The position numbers were made by a program, and so were the translations under genes. A stretch of DNA of 64,000 nucleotides, taken from assembly GCA_963576725.1 (NCBI GenBank), contig OY755240.1, positions 15,554,378-15,618,377 on the forward strand, written 5' to 3'. The stretch's first letter is position 1; each line of letters begins with the position of its first letter. The notes beneath the pieces are model-generated. The model saw only the letters and a program-made list of their open reading frames with translations, did no database searches and was not told where the DNA came from. This DNA comes from Azorinus chamasolen (taxonomy: Eukaryota; Mollusca; Bivalvia; Cardiida; Solecurtidae). Positions 13,021 through 25,829 of the stretch are shown piece after piece.

Positions 13021-14045
13021 AAGAGGGAGATGATGGCCCTGATATCGCTCACCAGAGTGCCATTGACAGCAGACATTCTAACAGATAATTGCAAAAATCA
13101 GTGTTATAACCCTATCAGTGCTAAGCATGACTTGACTGAAATTAGCACAGTTTGGATTCTGATCTGATACATTTGTAACTTCATAATTATGTGGTTTGTA
13201 CAAGAGGGTTAATTGAAAGATTGGTATGTATTAAAAACAGTGTGAACAAACAGATAATAATTCTGAAGCAGACATCAACTAGAGTATAGTGCAGGTGAAC
13301 TTCAACTTGACCTCTTAAGATAACTAGCTGGCTAGCTAGTGGTTCAAAGGGTAACCTTTATACTGTAGAAGTCTATTTTAAAATATAACCCACATGGCAG
13401 GGCCAAATTTAACCTCAGAACATTGATATTAACACAATTCATAAAGGTATACTAAGTAAATCTATACACCAAATATCTAAGCTCTGGAACATGCAGTTTT
13501 GGCAAGAAGATTTTTAAGGTTTTCCCTATGCATAACTAATGAACCAAGCACTCTGTAACAGACAGCTGGTACAACAGGCTGCTTAAAAAAACTAGCCACC
13601 CCTGGGGCGGGGCCAATTTTGACCCCAGGGGCATAATTTATATAACTTTTGTAGAGGACCATAACATGATGCTATATGCCAAATATTAAAGCTGAGAACC
13701 TTGTAGATTCAGAGGAGAATATTTTTTTAAAGGTTCAAATTGTTGACGAACGACGCACGACGAACGTCATCGGACATCAGGCGATCACAATAGCTATTGT
13801 TTCTATTGAAAACTTGACAACCCTGGGGCAGGGCACATTTTGACCCCAGGGGCATAATTTATATAACTTTTGTAGAGGACCTAAATATGATGCTATATGC
13901 CAAAGATGAAAGCTGAGAACCCTGTAGATTCAGAGGAGAAGATTTTTTTAAAGGTTCAAATTGTTGACGAACGACGCACGACGAACGTCATCGGACATCA
14001 GGCGATCACAATAGCTCACCATAAGCACTTTATGCTCTGGTGAGT
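13021..14045 (+). repeat. Mollusc dispersed repeat with internal ~220-bp direct duplication
   Basis: It starts with 'gatggccctgatatcgctcacc' type sequence and ends 'caatagctcaccataagcac' before 'ggtgagttaaaaac', which I recognise as the two ends of a common mollusc non-coding repeat. Inside, about 13590-13795 and 13815-14015 are near-identical direct copies ('ggggccaattttgacccc', then 'gttgacgaacgacgcac', then 'catcggacatcaggcgatc'). Non-autonomous; no coding region seen. Confidence 0.65.
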
Positions 14046-14049
14046 TAAA

Positions 14050-14275
14050 AACAGAGATAGTGAGGAAGAGAGCGAGACAGGTAGACAGAAACAGACAGAC
14101 ATGCAGAGAAAAAAGAGAAAATGAGCGGGAGTGAGAGAGGAAGACAGAGAGAGGAAGACAGACAAACAGGCAGTAGTCAGACAGAGAGAGCTAGAGAGCA
14201 AGAGAGACATGCAGACAGAGAGACAGACAGAGACAAGCAGAGAAAGAAGTGCAGACGATAAGACCATATCTTTCT
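14050..14275. repeat. Degenerate (GACA)n/(GA)n simple repeat
   Basis: Imperfect GACA and GA repeats directly downstream of the dispersed repeat. The Ser/Leu-rich open frame on the minus strand is a by-product. Confidence 0.85.
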
Positions 14276-14394
14276 CTAAATAAGACAATATACTCTTACT
14301 CGTCCGAAGGTGTAAAGATGAAAAATCAATGACATAATGAAAGTAATTCAGATGGAAGGGGCTTGTTTTGGTCTTTTTCAGAAAAACTTTTTAA

Positions 14395-14660
14395 AACAAG
14401 AGGGTGATTGGCCCTATATCGCTCACTTGAGTTACAGTAATATATTTTTTTTAAGTGGACAACATTTCTAGCAAATCATAGAAACTTAGTGCATTGTTTC
14501 TTCCTTTCACCGCTGAATCAACTTGAACTAAAATTGACACACAGTCTGGATTCAGATCTAATACCAAGTAGCTGTCTGACCACGATCTAAACTGTTTACA
14601 ATTTAGGTCAAACTGCCTAAAACTGATCTTTTAGAAATTCAAATGACAACAAATCTGAAG
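14395..14660 (+). repeat. Second copy of the 'tatatcgctcac' dispersed repeat
   Basis: It begins 'acaagagggtgattggccc' and 'tatatcgctcacttgagtta' and resembles 11615-11830 through its 3' half ('gatctgataccaa', 'gaccacgatctaaactg', 'gatcttttagaaattcaa'). No coding signal. Confidence 0.65.
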
Positions 14661-14929
14661 CAGACGACATTACAGATCTCTTTGGAAGAGCTTGCTTAAA
14701 GGCATGTCTAAGCTCCTTATATAAGTGACCCCTATATACACAGTATCCACCTGTGCTGATTGATTTCCTTGAGTGCTCCTGCAGTGTCCAGTCAGGGTCA
14801 GTGACCATATGAGATAAAGTTATGCAATTATACCTTGATCCAGGTAGATAGGCAAATAAAATGCTAGGCAATATTTAATGCCAGTTTTTGTGTGAAATGA
14901 CCAATTAAAATATCCATAAAAATATTTTA

Positions 14930-15165
14930 ACCCCTTCTCTCATATAAACCTGTTTTTACGCAAACAGAGTAGACCAAGATTAAACAGCTCCTATAGAAAC
15001 CGTTTGATCAGGGTTTGCTCTGTTACAGAAATAATGTGTTCTTACGGATTAAAAATAACCCCTTCTCTCATATAAACCTGTTTTTACGCAAACAGAGTAG
15101 ACCAAGATCAGACGGCTCCTATAGAAGCTGTCTGATCAAGGTCTGCTCTGTTTGCTTTTGACAAG
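14930..15165. mobile_element. Two hairpin MITE cores in direct tandem (~125-bp spacing)
   Basis: 'aaccccttctctcatataaac' followed by 'gcaaacagagtagaccaaga' and a palindromic core occurs twice, at about 14933-15022 and 15057-15165. The second copy is the better hairpin. This direct tandem arrangement is unlike the solitary copies elsewhere in the window. Confidence 0.7.
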
Positions 15166-16598
15166 ATATAGATTTGATTTTACAGTTTTTATCAAAGCTT
15201 AGTGATTGAAATTATATTTTGTCCAATGGCGTTGCAGTATTTTTCAAATTCTCTGGCGATTTATTTTAGTAAATCAGCCGTTACTGGCCATTTATTTAGT
15301 AAGTGTCTATTTACCGAAGTAAGTGACAATTTACCAAGTAAGTCGGTCTATTTTATATTTCACCTGCGTTCAGAATCAGTCCAGGGCGGCTAGCTGCTGA
15401 AGCCTGTTGGAGCAAATGAAATTGACATGACGCCTCGATATTCCGGACAGTTTTTTAGCAACTGATGTGGATTCAAGCTTTTGAAATGATTTCAAAGAAG
15501 GGGGATACAAAAGACACAGTTATCACATTTATAAATATTAAAATGATTTTTATAACTCTTGAAGTCATCATGCTGGACGTTAGCATTAAACATACATGTA
15601 AATGAAAAATAAATTAAAAACAGTAATCATGTTTGCTGTCTCTTAACGAAAACAATGTTTTATGACACTCTCGGTGATTTAAATTACTAAACATTGTGTG
15701 AGTTGGTTGTTAAAGGGGATTTGTGAGTATTTAGCTATAACTTGGAGCCAGGTCGGTTTGAAGCAGTGTTTAGCTCTTTCTCTAAGAAACATTTGTAGAT
15801 CTACACGAATTGATCAATTAAGGAATATTAATAACCCATTTGTTTAATAATGTAAACGTTTTAAGGGAACATTTGGTTCAAACAAAAACTCTAGGATCTG
15901 ATCAGATCTATATACTTTTATACGGAAATAGAGCGAACCCTGATATTAGACTTCTGGTCTTTGTCTACTATGTTTGCGATAAAGCGTTGATATGAGGGAA
16001 AGGGTTAAGACCGGTGTTTCCTCGATCGAATATAGACAGATTTGTGTTGCTGCCAATTTCGCTGAAGGGGCCACCAAGTTCTGCCTATAGAAATCCTTGC
16101 ATTTATACAAATAAACTTGTAAACGTTGGTCTACTCCATTTGCAAATGTGTGAAACGCGTTTATATGAAGTAAAGGGTTAAACGATTTGTAGACATGTGC
16201 ATTGACGAAAAATGAATAGATAATCAATCTTGATAATCCAATCGAAATCACGGGAAATCTCTGCAAGTACAATGTAATCACCTACCGGTTTTATTAGTGA
16301 AATTCTGAAGCGGTTATTGGGAGCTTGAGTTGTCGTGACCTCATGTTTGGACAGTATTGGTTCATACATACAAATGTATTTCAATAAATCAAAATCCTCC
16401 ATTTATAATTCGCTTGAATATCCACTGCTATTCTCGGAAAACTATGGTGTTGCTGTCGGAAATGTATCGCGTCTCAGGTATATACAAGCGTTTGCCGCAT
16501 GATACTCTTATGAAAGAGGTGACGGGTGGTGACAGGAATGTTTATTACATAGGGCCCGCGACATTTTGTGAACAAAACATAATTTCAATCACTAAATT
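15166..16598. other. No gene seen; MITE fragments
   Basis: Unassigned AT-rich sequence. At 15275-15350 there are short repeats of 'tttaccgaagtaagtga' type. A diverged hairpin MITE with a 'tatgagggaaagggttaa' end is at about 15900-16007, and another 'gaagtaaagggttaa' end lies near 16165-16182. Short open frames here show no recognisable motif. Confidence 0.4.
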
Positions 16599-16700
16599 GG
16601 TTAGTATTTGTTAGCCAGCATTTACAAAATAAATCGGTCGCGGGACTGCGCCCCGCAAGACCGATTTATTTTTGTAAATGCTGACTAACAAACACTAACC
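16599..16700. repeat. Long near-perfect palindrome (~45-bp arms)
   Basis: From 'ggttagtatttgttag' at 16599 to 'ctaacaaacactaacc' at 16700 the sequence folds on itself with very few mismatches. The centre is GC-rich ('gcgggactgcgccccgc', 16641-16657) inside AT-rich DNA. No open frame and no obvious target duplication were found. Confidence 0.85.
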
Positions 16701-17164
16701 TATACTTAAACTTCTCTTTATGGAAATGACGTGTCTTACGCATCAGCAAACAGAGTAGACCCAGATCAGTTTTTGTCAAAGCAAACGGGAAAGGGTTAAT
16801 AGGCGTTTAGAAATAATTCTAGCTCTAGGTGTGAATATTTTAAAATCAGCCAATTAAACGAGTCAATAGTTTTTTTAACAATCTAAATTGAGAAGATTAC
16901 TCATTTTTTGAGTAACATTGATTATTAATTTACAATAATTTTGTTTAAATTTAAAACATTATTTGTTTTCAAAATCAAATTAAAATAAATACAATTAATA
17001 GCAATGAGAAAATCTGTATTAAAAACCTAAATTTCAACTTAATACAATTGATAAAGACTATATTACATGACTCGCATAATAAAAAACTATTAAAATAAAT
17101 GATCCTAATGATACTAAATACTTTTTTTCAATCGCATAAATTAACTGCAGAAACAAACCTAACA

Positions 17165-20100
17165 TTATGCAAAGACCTACGATAGCATCCAGTACAATTT
17201 GCAACGTTACTACAAAACGGGTCGCAAGGTCCCATACGAAATGTAGTAAACTGTTTTTGACTCTATTTCATTAAGCAGGCAAGGTATCGAAAAGATTTTT
17301 ACTGTGCACTCGGATATTGTCAATATGAAGGACCACCTTAAATTTGGTTGCAATCACACAACCATGCTCGGTGTAATAGGAGTTTACTACATATTGAACT
17401 TTGCATACCAACTCACTTTGTAGTAATTACTACAATTTGCAACGTTACTACAAAACGGGTTGGGAGGGTTTCGCGCAAATTGTAGTAACCCGTTTTGTAG
17501 TAATTACTACATTCAGCGATGTTATTATTGTTAATAACATTTTGTTATATGTTATATTAGTATTATTATACATAATACAAAATAATATATATTATAGTAT
17601 ATAATATTATATATTATAAAGATATGCCAAAAAGTCATTTTATTTCATGATATTGTTTCCTATCGATTATAAGAAAAATGATGAAAATTTAATATATATA
17701 TATATATTATATAATATTGTTTTAAATTGATAAAAAAAAATTGTTCAAAAATTATATATTATATATATAATATTATATATTATATAATATTTTATCATTT
17801 TATACTATATCATTTCATATACATGCAATATTACTACAAAATGAGTTGTGAAGTTTTAACACAAACTGTAGTAAAATAGTATATATTATATTATATAATA
17901 TTATATATTATGAACATATGCCAAAAAGTCATTTTATTTCATGGTATTGTTTTAAATTGATAAAAAAAATTTTTTCAAAAATTATATATTATATATATAA
18001 TATTATATATTATATAATATTTTATCATTTTATACTACATCATTTCATATACATGCAATATTACTACAAAATGAGTTGTCAAGTTTTTAAACAAACTGTA
18101 GTAACCCACTTTGTAGTAATTACTACAATTTGCAACGTTACTACAAAACGGGTCGCAAGGTCCCATACGAAATGTAGTAAACTGTTTTTGACTCTATTTC
18201 CTTAAGTAGGCAAGGTATCGAAAAGATTTTTACTGTGCACTCGGATATTGTCAATATGAAGGACCACCCCAAATTTGGTTGCAGTCACACAACCATGCTC
18301 GGTGTAATAGGAGTTTACTACATATTGAACTTTGCATGCCAACCCACTTTGTAGTAATTACTACAATTTGCAACGTTACTACAAAACGGGTTGGGAGGGT
18401 TTCACGCAAATTGTAGTAACCCGTTTTGTAGTAATTACTACATTCAGCGATGTTATTATTGTTTATAACATTTTGTTATATGTTATATTAGTATTATTAT
18501 ACATAATACAAAATAATATATATTATATTATATAATATTATATATTATGAACATATGCCAAAAAGTCATTTTTTTTCATGGTATTGTTTTAAATTGATAA
18601 AAAAAAATTTTTCAAAAATTATATATTATATATATAATATTATATATTATATAATATTTTATCATTTTATACTATATCATTTCATATACATGCAATATTA
18701 CTACAAAATGAGTTGTGAAGTTTTAACACAAACTGTAGTAAAATAGTATATATTATATTATATAATATTATATATTATGAACATATGCCAAAAAGTCATT
18801 TTTTTTCATGGTATTGTTTTAAATTGATAAAAAAAAAATTTTCCAAAATTATATATTATATATATAATATTATATATTATATAATATTTTATCATTTTAT
18901 ACTATATCATTTCATATTTATGCACAATTACTACAAAATGAGTTGTCAAGTTTTTAAACAAACTGTAGTAACCCACTTTGTAGTAATTACTACAATTTGC
19001 AACGTTACTACAAAACGGGTCGCAAGGTCCCATACGAAATGTAGTAAACTGTTTTTGACTCTATTTCCTTAAGTAGGCAAGGTATCGAAAAGATTTTTAC
19101 TGTGCACTCGGATATTGTCAATATGAAGGACCACCCCAAATTTGGTTGCAGTCACACAACCATGCTCGGTGTAATAGGAGTTTACTACATATTGAACTTT
19201 GCATGCCAACCCACTTTGTAGTAATTACTACAATTTGCAACATTACTACAAAACGGGTTGGGAGGGTTTCACGCAAATTGTAGTAACCCGTTTTGTAGTA
19301 ATTACTACATTCAGCGATGTTATTATTGTTTATAACATTTTGTTATATGTTATATTAGTATTATTATACATAATACAAAATAATATATATTATATTATAT
19401 AATATTATATATTATGAACATATGCCAAAAAGTCATTTTTTTTCATGGTATTGTTTTAAATTGATAAAAAAAATTTTTTCAAAAATTATATATTATATAT
19501 ATAATATTATATATTATATAATATTTTATCATTTTATACTATATCATTTCATATACATGCAATATTACTACAAAATGAGTTGTGAAGTTTTAACACAAAC
19601 TGTAGTAAAATAGTATATATTATATTATATAATATTATATATTATGAACATATGCCAAAAAGTCATTTTTTTCATGGTATTGTTTAAAATTGATAAAAAA
19701 AATTTTTTCAAAAATTATATATTATATATATATAATATTATATATTATATAATATTTTATCATTTTATACTATATCATTTCATATACATGCAATATTACT
19801 ACAAAATGAGTTGTGAAGTTTTAACACAAACTGTAGTAAAATAGTATATATTATATTATATAATATTATATATTATGAACATATGCCAAAAAGTCATTTT
19901 TTTTCATGGTATTGTTTTAAATTGATAAAAAAAAATTTTCCAAAATTATATATTATATATATAATATTATATATTATATAATATTTTATCATTTTATACT
20001 ATATCATTTCATATTTATGCACAATTACTACAAAATGAGTTGTCAAGTTTTTAAACAAACTGTAGTAACCCACTTTGTAGTAATTACTACAATTTGCAAC

Positions 20101-23100
20101 GTTACTACAAAACGGGTCGCAAGGTCCCATACGAAATGTAGTAAACTGTTTTTGACTCTATTTCCTTAAGTAGGCAAGGTATCGAAAAGATTTTTACTGT
20201 GCACTCGGATATTGTCAATATGAAGGACCACCCCAAATTTGGTTGCAGTCACACAACCATGCTCGGTGTAATAGGAGTTTACTACATATTGAACTTTGCA
20301 TGCCAACCCACTTTGTAGTAATTACTACAATTTGCAACGTTACTACAAAACGGGTTGGGAGGGTTTCACGCAAATTGTAGTAACCCGTTTTGTAGTAATT
20401 ACTACATTCAGCGATGTTATTATTGTTTATAACATTTTGTTATATGTTATATTAGTATTATTATACATAATACAAAATAATATATATTATATTATATAAT
20501 ATTATATATTATGAACATATGCCAAAAAGTCATTTTTTTTCATGGTATTGTTTTAAATTGATAAAAAAAAAAATTTCAAAAATTATATATTATATATATA
20601 ATATTATATATTATATAATATTTTATCATTTTATACTATATCATTTCATATACATGCAATATTACTACAAAATGAGTTGTGAAGTTTTAACACAAACTGT
20701 AGTAAAATAGTATATATTATATTATATAATATTATATATTATGAACATATGCCAAAAAGTCATTTTTTTCATGGTATTGTTTAAAATTGATAAAAAAAAG
20801 TTTTCAAAAATTATATATTATATATATATAATATTATATATTATATAATATTTTATCATTTTATACTATATCATTTCATATACATGCAATATTACTACAA
20901 AATGAGTTGTGAAGTTTTAACACAAACTGTAGTAAAATAGTATATATTATATTATATAATATTATATATTATGAACATATGCCAAAAAGTCATTTTTTTT
21001 CATGGTATTGTTTTAAATTGATAAAAAAAATTTTTTCCAAAATTATATATTATATATATAATATTATATATTATATAATATTTTATCATTTTATACTATA
21101 TCATTTCATATTTATGCACAATTACTACAAAATGAGTTGTCAAGTTTTTAAACAAACTGTAGTAACCCACTTTGTAGTAATTACTACAATTTGCAACGTT
21201 ACTACAAAACGGGTCGCAAGGTCCCATACGAAATGTAGTAAACTGTTTTTGACTCTATTTCCTTAAGTAGGCAAGGTATCGAAAAGATTTTTACTGTGCA
21301 CTCGGATATTGTCAATATGAAGGACCACCCCAAATTTGGTTGCAGTCACACAACCATGCTCGGTGTAATAGGAGTTTACTACATATTGAACTTTGCATGC
21401 CAACCCACTTTGTAGTAATTACTACAATTTGCAACGTTACTACAAAACGGGTTGGGAGGGTTTCACGCAAATTGTAGTAACCCGTTTTGTAGTAATTACT
21501 ACATTCAGCGATGTTATTATTGTTTATAACATTTTGTTATATGTTATATTAGTATTATTATACATAATACAAAATAATATATATTATATTATATAATATT
21601 ATATATTATGAACATATGCCAAAAAGTCATTTTTTTTCATGGTATTGTTTTAAATTGATAAAAAAAATTTTTTCAAAAATTATATATTATATATATAATA
21701 TTATATATTATATAATATTTTATCATTTTATACTATATCATTTCATATTTATGCACAATTACTACAAAATGAGTTGTCAAGTTTTTAAACAAACTGTAGT
21801 AACCCACTTTGTAGTAATTACTACAATTTGCAACGTTACTACAAAACGGGTCGCAAGGTCCCATACGAAATGTAGTAAACTGTTTTTGACTCTATTTCCT
21901 TAAGTAGGCAAGGTATCGAAAAGATTTTTACTGTGCACTCGGATATTGTCAATATGAAGGACCGCCCCAAATTTGGTTGCAGTCACACAACCATGCTCGG
22001 TGTAATAGGAGTTTACTACATATTGAACTTTGCATGCCAACCCACTTTGTAGTAATTACTACAATTTGCAACGTTACTACAAAACGGGTTGGGAGGGTTT
22101 CACGCAAATTGTAGTAACCCGTTTTGTAGTAATTACTACATTCAGCGATGTTATTATTGTTTATAACATTTTGTTATATGTTATATTAGTATTATTATAC
22201 ATAATACAAAATAATATATATTATATTATATAATATTATATATTATGAACATATGCCAAAAAGTCATTTTTTTTCATGGTATTGTTTTAAATTGTTAAAA
22301 AAAAAAATTTCAAAAATTATATATTATATATATAATATTATATATTATATAATATTTTATCATTTTATACTATATCATTTCATATACATGCAATATTACT
22401 ACAAAATGAGTTGTGAAGTTTTAACACAAACTGTAGTAAAATAGTATATATTATATTATATAATATTATATATTATGAACATATGCCAAAAAGTCATTTT
22501 TTTCATGGTATTGTTTAAAATTGATAAAAAAAAGTTTTCAAAAATTATATATTATATATATATAATATTATATATTATATAATATTTTATCATTTTATAC
22601 TATATCATTTCATATACATGCAATATTACTACAAAATGAGTTGTGAAGTTTTAACACAAACTGTAGTAAAATAGTATATATTATATTATATAATATTATA
22701 TATTATGAACATATGCCAAAAAGTCATTTTTTTTCATGGTATTGTTTTAAATTGATAAAAAAAATTTTTTCCAAAATTATATATTATATATATAATATTA
22801 TATATTATATAATATTTTATCATTTTATACTATATCATTTCATATTTATGCACAATTACTACAAAATGAGTTGTCAAGTTTTTAAACAAACTGTAGTAAC
22901 CCACTTTGTAGTAATTACTACAATTTGCAACGTTACTACAAAACGGGTCGCAAGGTCCCATACGAAATGTAGTAAACTGTTTTTGACTCTATTTCCTTAA
23001 GTAGGCAAGGTATCGAAAAGATTTTTACTGTGCACTCGGATATTGTCAATATGAAGGACCACCCCAAATTTGGTTGCAGTCACACAACCATGCTCGGTGT

Positions 23101-24996
23101 AATAGGAGTTTACTACATATTGAACTTTGCATGCCAACCCACTTTGTAGTAATTACTACAATTTGCAACGTTACTACAAAACGGGTTGGGAGGGTTTCAC
23201 GCAAATTGTAGTAACCCGTTTTGTAGTAATTACTACATTCAGCGATGTTATTATTGTTTATAACATTTTGTTATATGTTATATTAGTATTATTATACATA
23301 ATACAAAATAATATATATTATATTATATAATATTATATATTATGAACATATGCCAAAAAGTCATTTTTTTTCATGGTATTGTTTTAAATTGATAAAAAAA
23401 AAATTTTCAAAAATTATATATTATATATATAATATTATATATTATATAATATTTTATCATTTTATACTATATCATTTCATATTTATGCACAATTACTACA
23501 AAATGAGTTGTCAAGTTTTTAAACAAACTGTAGTAACCCACTTTGTAGTAATTACTACAATTTGCAACGTTACTACAAAACGGGTCGCAAGGTCCCATAC
23601 GAAATGTAGTAAACTGTTTTTGACTCTATTTCCTTAAGTAGGCAAGGTATCGAAAAGATTTTTACTGTGCACTCGGATATTGTCAATATGAAGGACCGCC
23701 CCAAATTTGGTTGCAGTCACACAACCATGCTCGGTGTAATAGGAGTTTACTACATATTGAACTTTGCATGCCAACCCACTTTGTAGTAATTACTACAATT
23801 TGCAACGTTACTACAAAACGGGTTGGGAGGGTTTCACGCAAATTGTAGTAACCCGTTTTGTAGTAATTACTACATTCAGCGATGTTATTATTGTTTATAA
23901 CATTTTGTTATATGTTATATTAGTATTATTATACATAATACAAAATAATATATATTATATTATATAATATTATATATTATGAACATATGCCAAAAAGTCA
24001 TTTTTTTTCATGGTATTGTTTTAAATTGATAAAAAAAATTTTTCAAAAATTATATATTATATATATAATATTATATATTATATAATATTTTATCATTTTA
24101 TACTATATCATTTCATATACATGCAATATTACTACAAAATGAGTTGTGAAGTTTTAACACAAACTGTAGTAAAATAGTATATATTATATTATATAATATT
24201 ATATATTATGAACATATGCCAAAAAGTCATTTTTTTCATGGTATTGTTTAAAATTGATAAAAAAAAGTTTTCAAAAATTATATATTATATATATATAATA
24301 TTATATATTATATAATATTTTATCATTTTATACTATATCATTTCATATACATGCAATATTACTACAAAATGAGTTGTGAAGTTTTAACACAAACTGTAGT
24401 AAAATAGTATATATTATATTATATAATATTATATATTATGAACATATGCCAAAAAGTCATTTTTTTCATGGTATTGTTTTAAATTGATAAAAAAAATTTT
24501 TTCCAAAATTATATATTATATATATAATATTATATATTATATAATATTTTATCATTTTATACTATATCATTTCATATTTATGCACAATTACTACAAAATG
24601 AGTTGTCAAGTTTTTAAACAAACTGTAGTAACCCACTTTGTAGTAATTACTACAATTTGCAACGTTACTACAAAACGGGTCGCAAGGTCCCATACGAAAT
24701 GTAGTAAACTGTTTTTGACTCTATTTCCTTAAGTAGGCAAGGTATCGAAAAGATTTTTACTGTGCACTCGGATATTGTCAATATGAAGGACCACCCCAAA
24801 TTTGGTTGCAGTCACACAACCATGCTCGGTGTAATAGGAGTTTACTACATATTGAACTTTGCATGCCAACCCACTTTGTAGTAATTACTACAATTTGCAA
24901 CGTTACTACAAAACGGGTTGGGAGGGTTTCACGCAAAGTGTAGTAACCCGTTTTGTAGTAATTACTACAATTTGCAACGTTACTACAAAACGGGTT
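17165..24996 (+). repeat. Right satellite array (higher-order tandem repeat, plus orientation)
   Basis: The same satellite as 5563-9405, inverted. Anchor positions are 17401, 18332, 19199, 20296, 21393, 22030, 23127, 23764 and 24859, giving periods 931, 867, 1097, 1097, 637, 1097, 637 and 1095. All but the first fit 637 plus 0, 1 or 2 times 230. Copies are nearly identical apart from poly-A/T length and a few substitutions (for example 'gaccacccc' versus 'gaccgcccc' near 21960 and 23695). The first unit contains a more diverged module (about 17625-17740) with 'tcctatcgattataa', also found at the inner end of the left array. The array ends at about 24996, directly against a viral gene remnant. 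Confidence 0.95.
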
Positions 24997-24998
24997 GT

Positions 24999-25128
24999 AA
25001 CAGAGCTCTTCTTGTTTTTGTCTTTTTGATATAGCCGTTGTTTTACCCGCAACCACCTTCTCAGGATCTTTAACTTTCTCTGTTTTGGTTTTGGTTACTT
25101 TCTCTACAGTCTCCGGTTGTGTTTCCAT
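24999..25128 (-). pseudogene. Small gene B of the viral element, N-terminal fragment cut by the satellite array
   Basis: The ATG at 25126-25128 opens a lysine/glutamate-rich, hydrophilic protein (start METQPETVEKV, then KVKDPEKVVAGK). It reads for about 43 codons until the satellite begins at about 24996, after which the frame is satellite translation. It starts 3 nt after the stop of small gene A, the compact spacing expected in a viral gene block. I recall similar short basic proteins next to Maverick-type capsid genes but cannot name a function. The 3' part was not found beside the inner or left array. Confidence 0.55.
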
Positions 25129-25131
25129 GAT

Positions 25132-25829
25132 CTATATTTGTATGACCGTTAGGGGAGCTAAGTACATAGCATAACGGTGATAAAGTTCGCAAGTAGCAGC
25201 ACTTATTGCATGCCCAACAAATGGGTCTATCTTAAGGTCAGTAACAAGTAAATTATGTCGGTCATCTGGGATCAGTAGTGGGTAAGCCGCCAGTTTGCTA
25301 TATCACTGAAGGGTTACAGTACCAACCGTCTTTGTCATATCCGCCCCAACCTGGTCTCGTAGCGGGCGTAAGGCTCCTCTATCTCTTCTTTACTCATGTC
25401 TCCAACATGATCTGCAGACATGACTTTACCTAGGTACAGCTTTGAATGGCCTCCCATGACCAGAGCGGCTAACTTCTCTCTTTTTTAACCCTTCGCTTGC
25501 TAATCGCGTCAATATACCTACCTGTAAATAGTGAAGACCCAGATGAGACAGCTCCTGCAGGAGCTGTCTCATCAGGGTCTGCACTATTTACAAGTTGATT
25601 GTGCAACCAGTGCACTCCACAGCAGTGATTGTACAGCGAAATACTTGTACACAGTGAAGATATATGTAATTATACAACAGAGCATGGGTAAAGAAGGAGA
25701 AATGTATTTTAAAATTCAGCAAGCGAAGGGTTAAAATATATCCAGGCTCTCCATCCTTCGTTGGCGAGTACACAGGTGGTGGGGTGCTGTTTTCTGTTTC
25801 CAGAAGTCTATAATATCATCACACTCCAT
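25132..25829 (-). pseudogene. Small gene A of the viral element, split by a MITE and frameshifted
   Basis: Minus-strand coding sequence with a possible ATG at 25827-25829 and stop at 25132-25134. A MITE occupies 25486-25737, with coding sequence on both sides (YSPTKDGEPGY just upstream of it, LAALVMGGHSKLYLG just downstream). Further damage: a frameshift near 25785, a TGA at 25335-25337 marking another shift, and an in-frame TGA at 25303-25305. The last ~55 codons are clean (for example KIDPFVGHA, then MYLAPL). Without the MITE the product would be about 145 residues. It looks helical and moderately hydrophobic; function unknown. It sits between the packaging ATPase and small gene B in the same direction. 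Confidence 0.6.
25486..25737. mobile_element. MITE (TTAACCCTTCGCTTGCT ends) inserted in small gene A
   Basis: A 252-bp element with inverted ends TTAACCCTTCGCTTGCT and AGCAAGCGAAGGGTTAA. A strong central palindrome (25540-25580) is built on 'gatgagacagctcctgcagg' and its complement. Another copy at 55905-56154 is nearly identical across the interior, so the family moved comparatively recently. It interrupts the coding sequence of small gene A. Confidence 0.88.

Noticed and set aside
12704..13094. Ser/Leu-, Arg/Glu- and Cys/Val-rich open frames
   Set aside because: Translations of (GA)n, (GACA)n and (GT)n microsatellite in several frames.
17165..24996. Possible CRISPR-like array
   Set aside because: The units are long (637-1097 bp) and wholly repeated with no unique spacers, in what appears to be animal DNA. 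This is a satellite.
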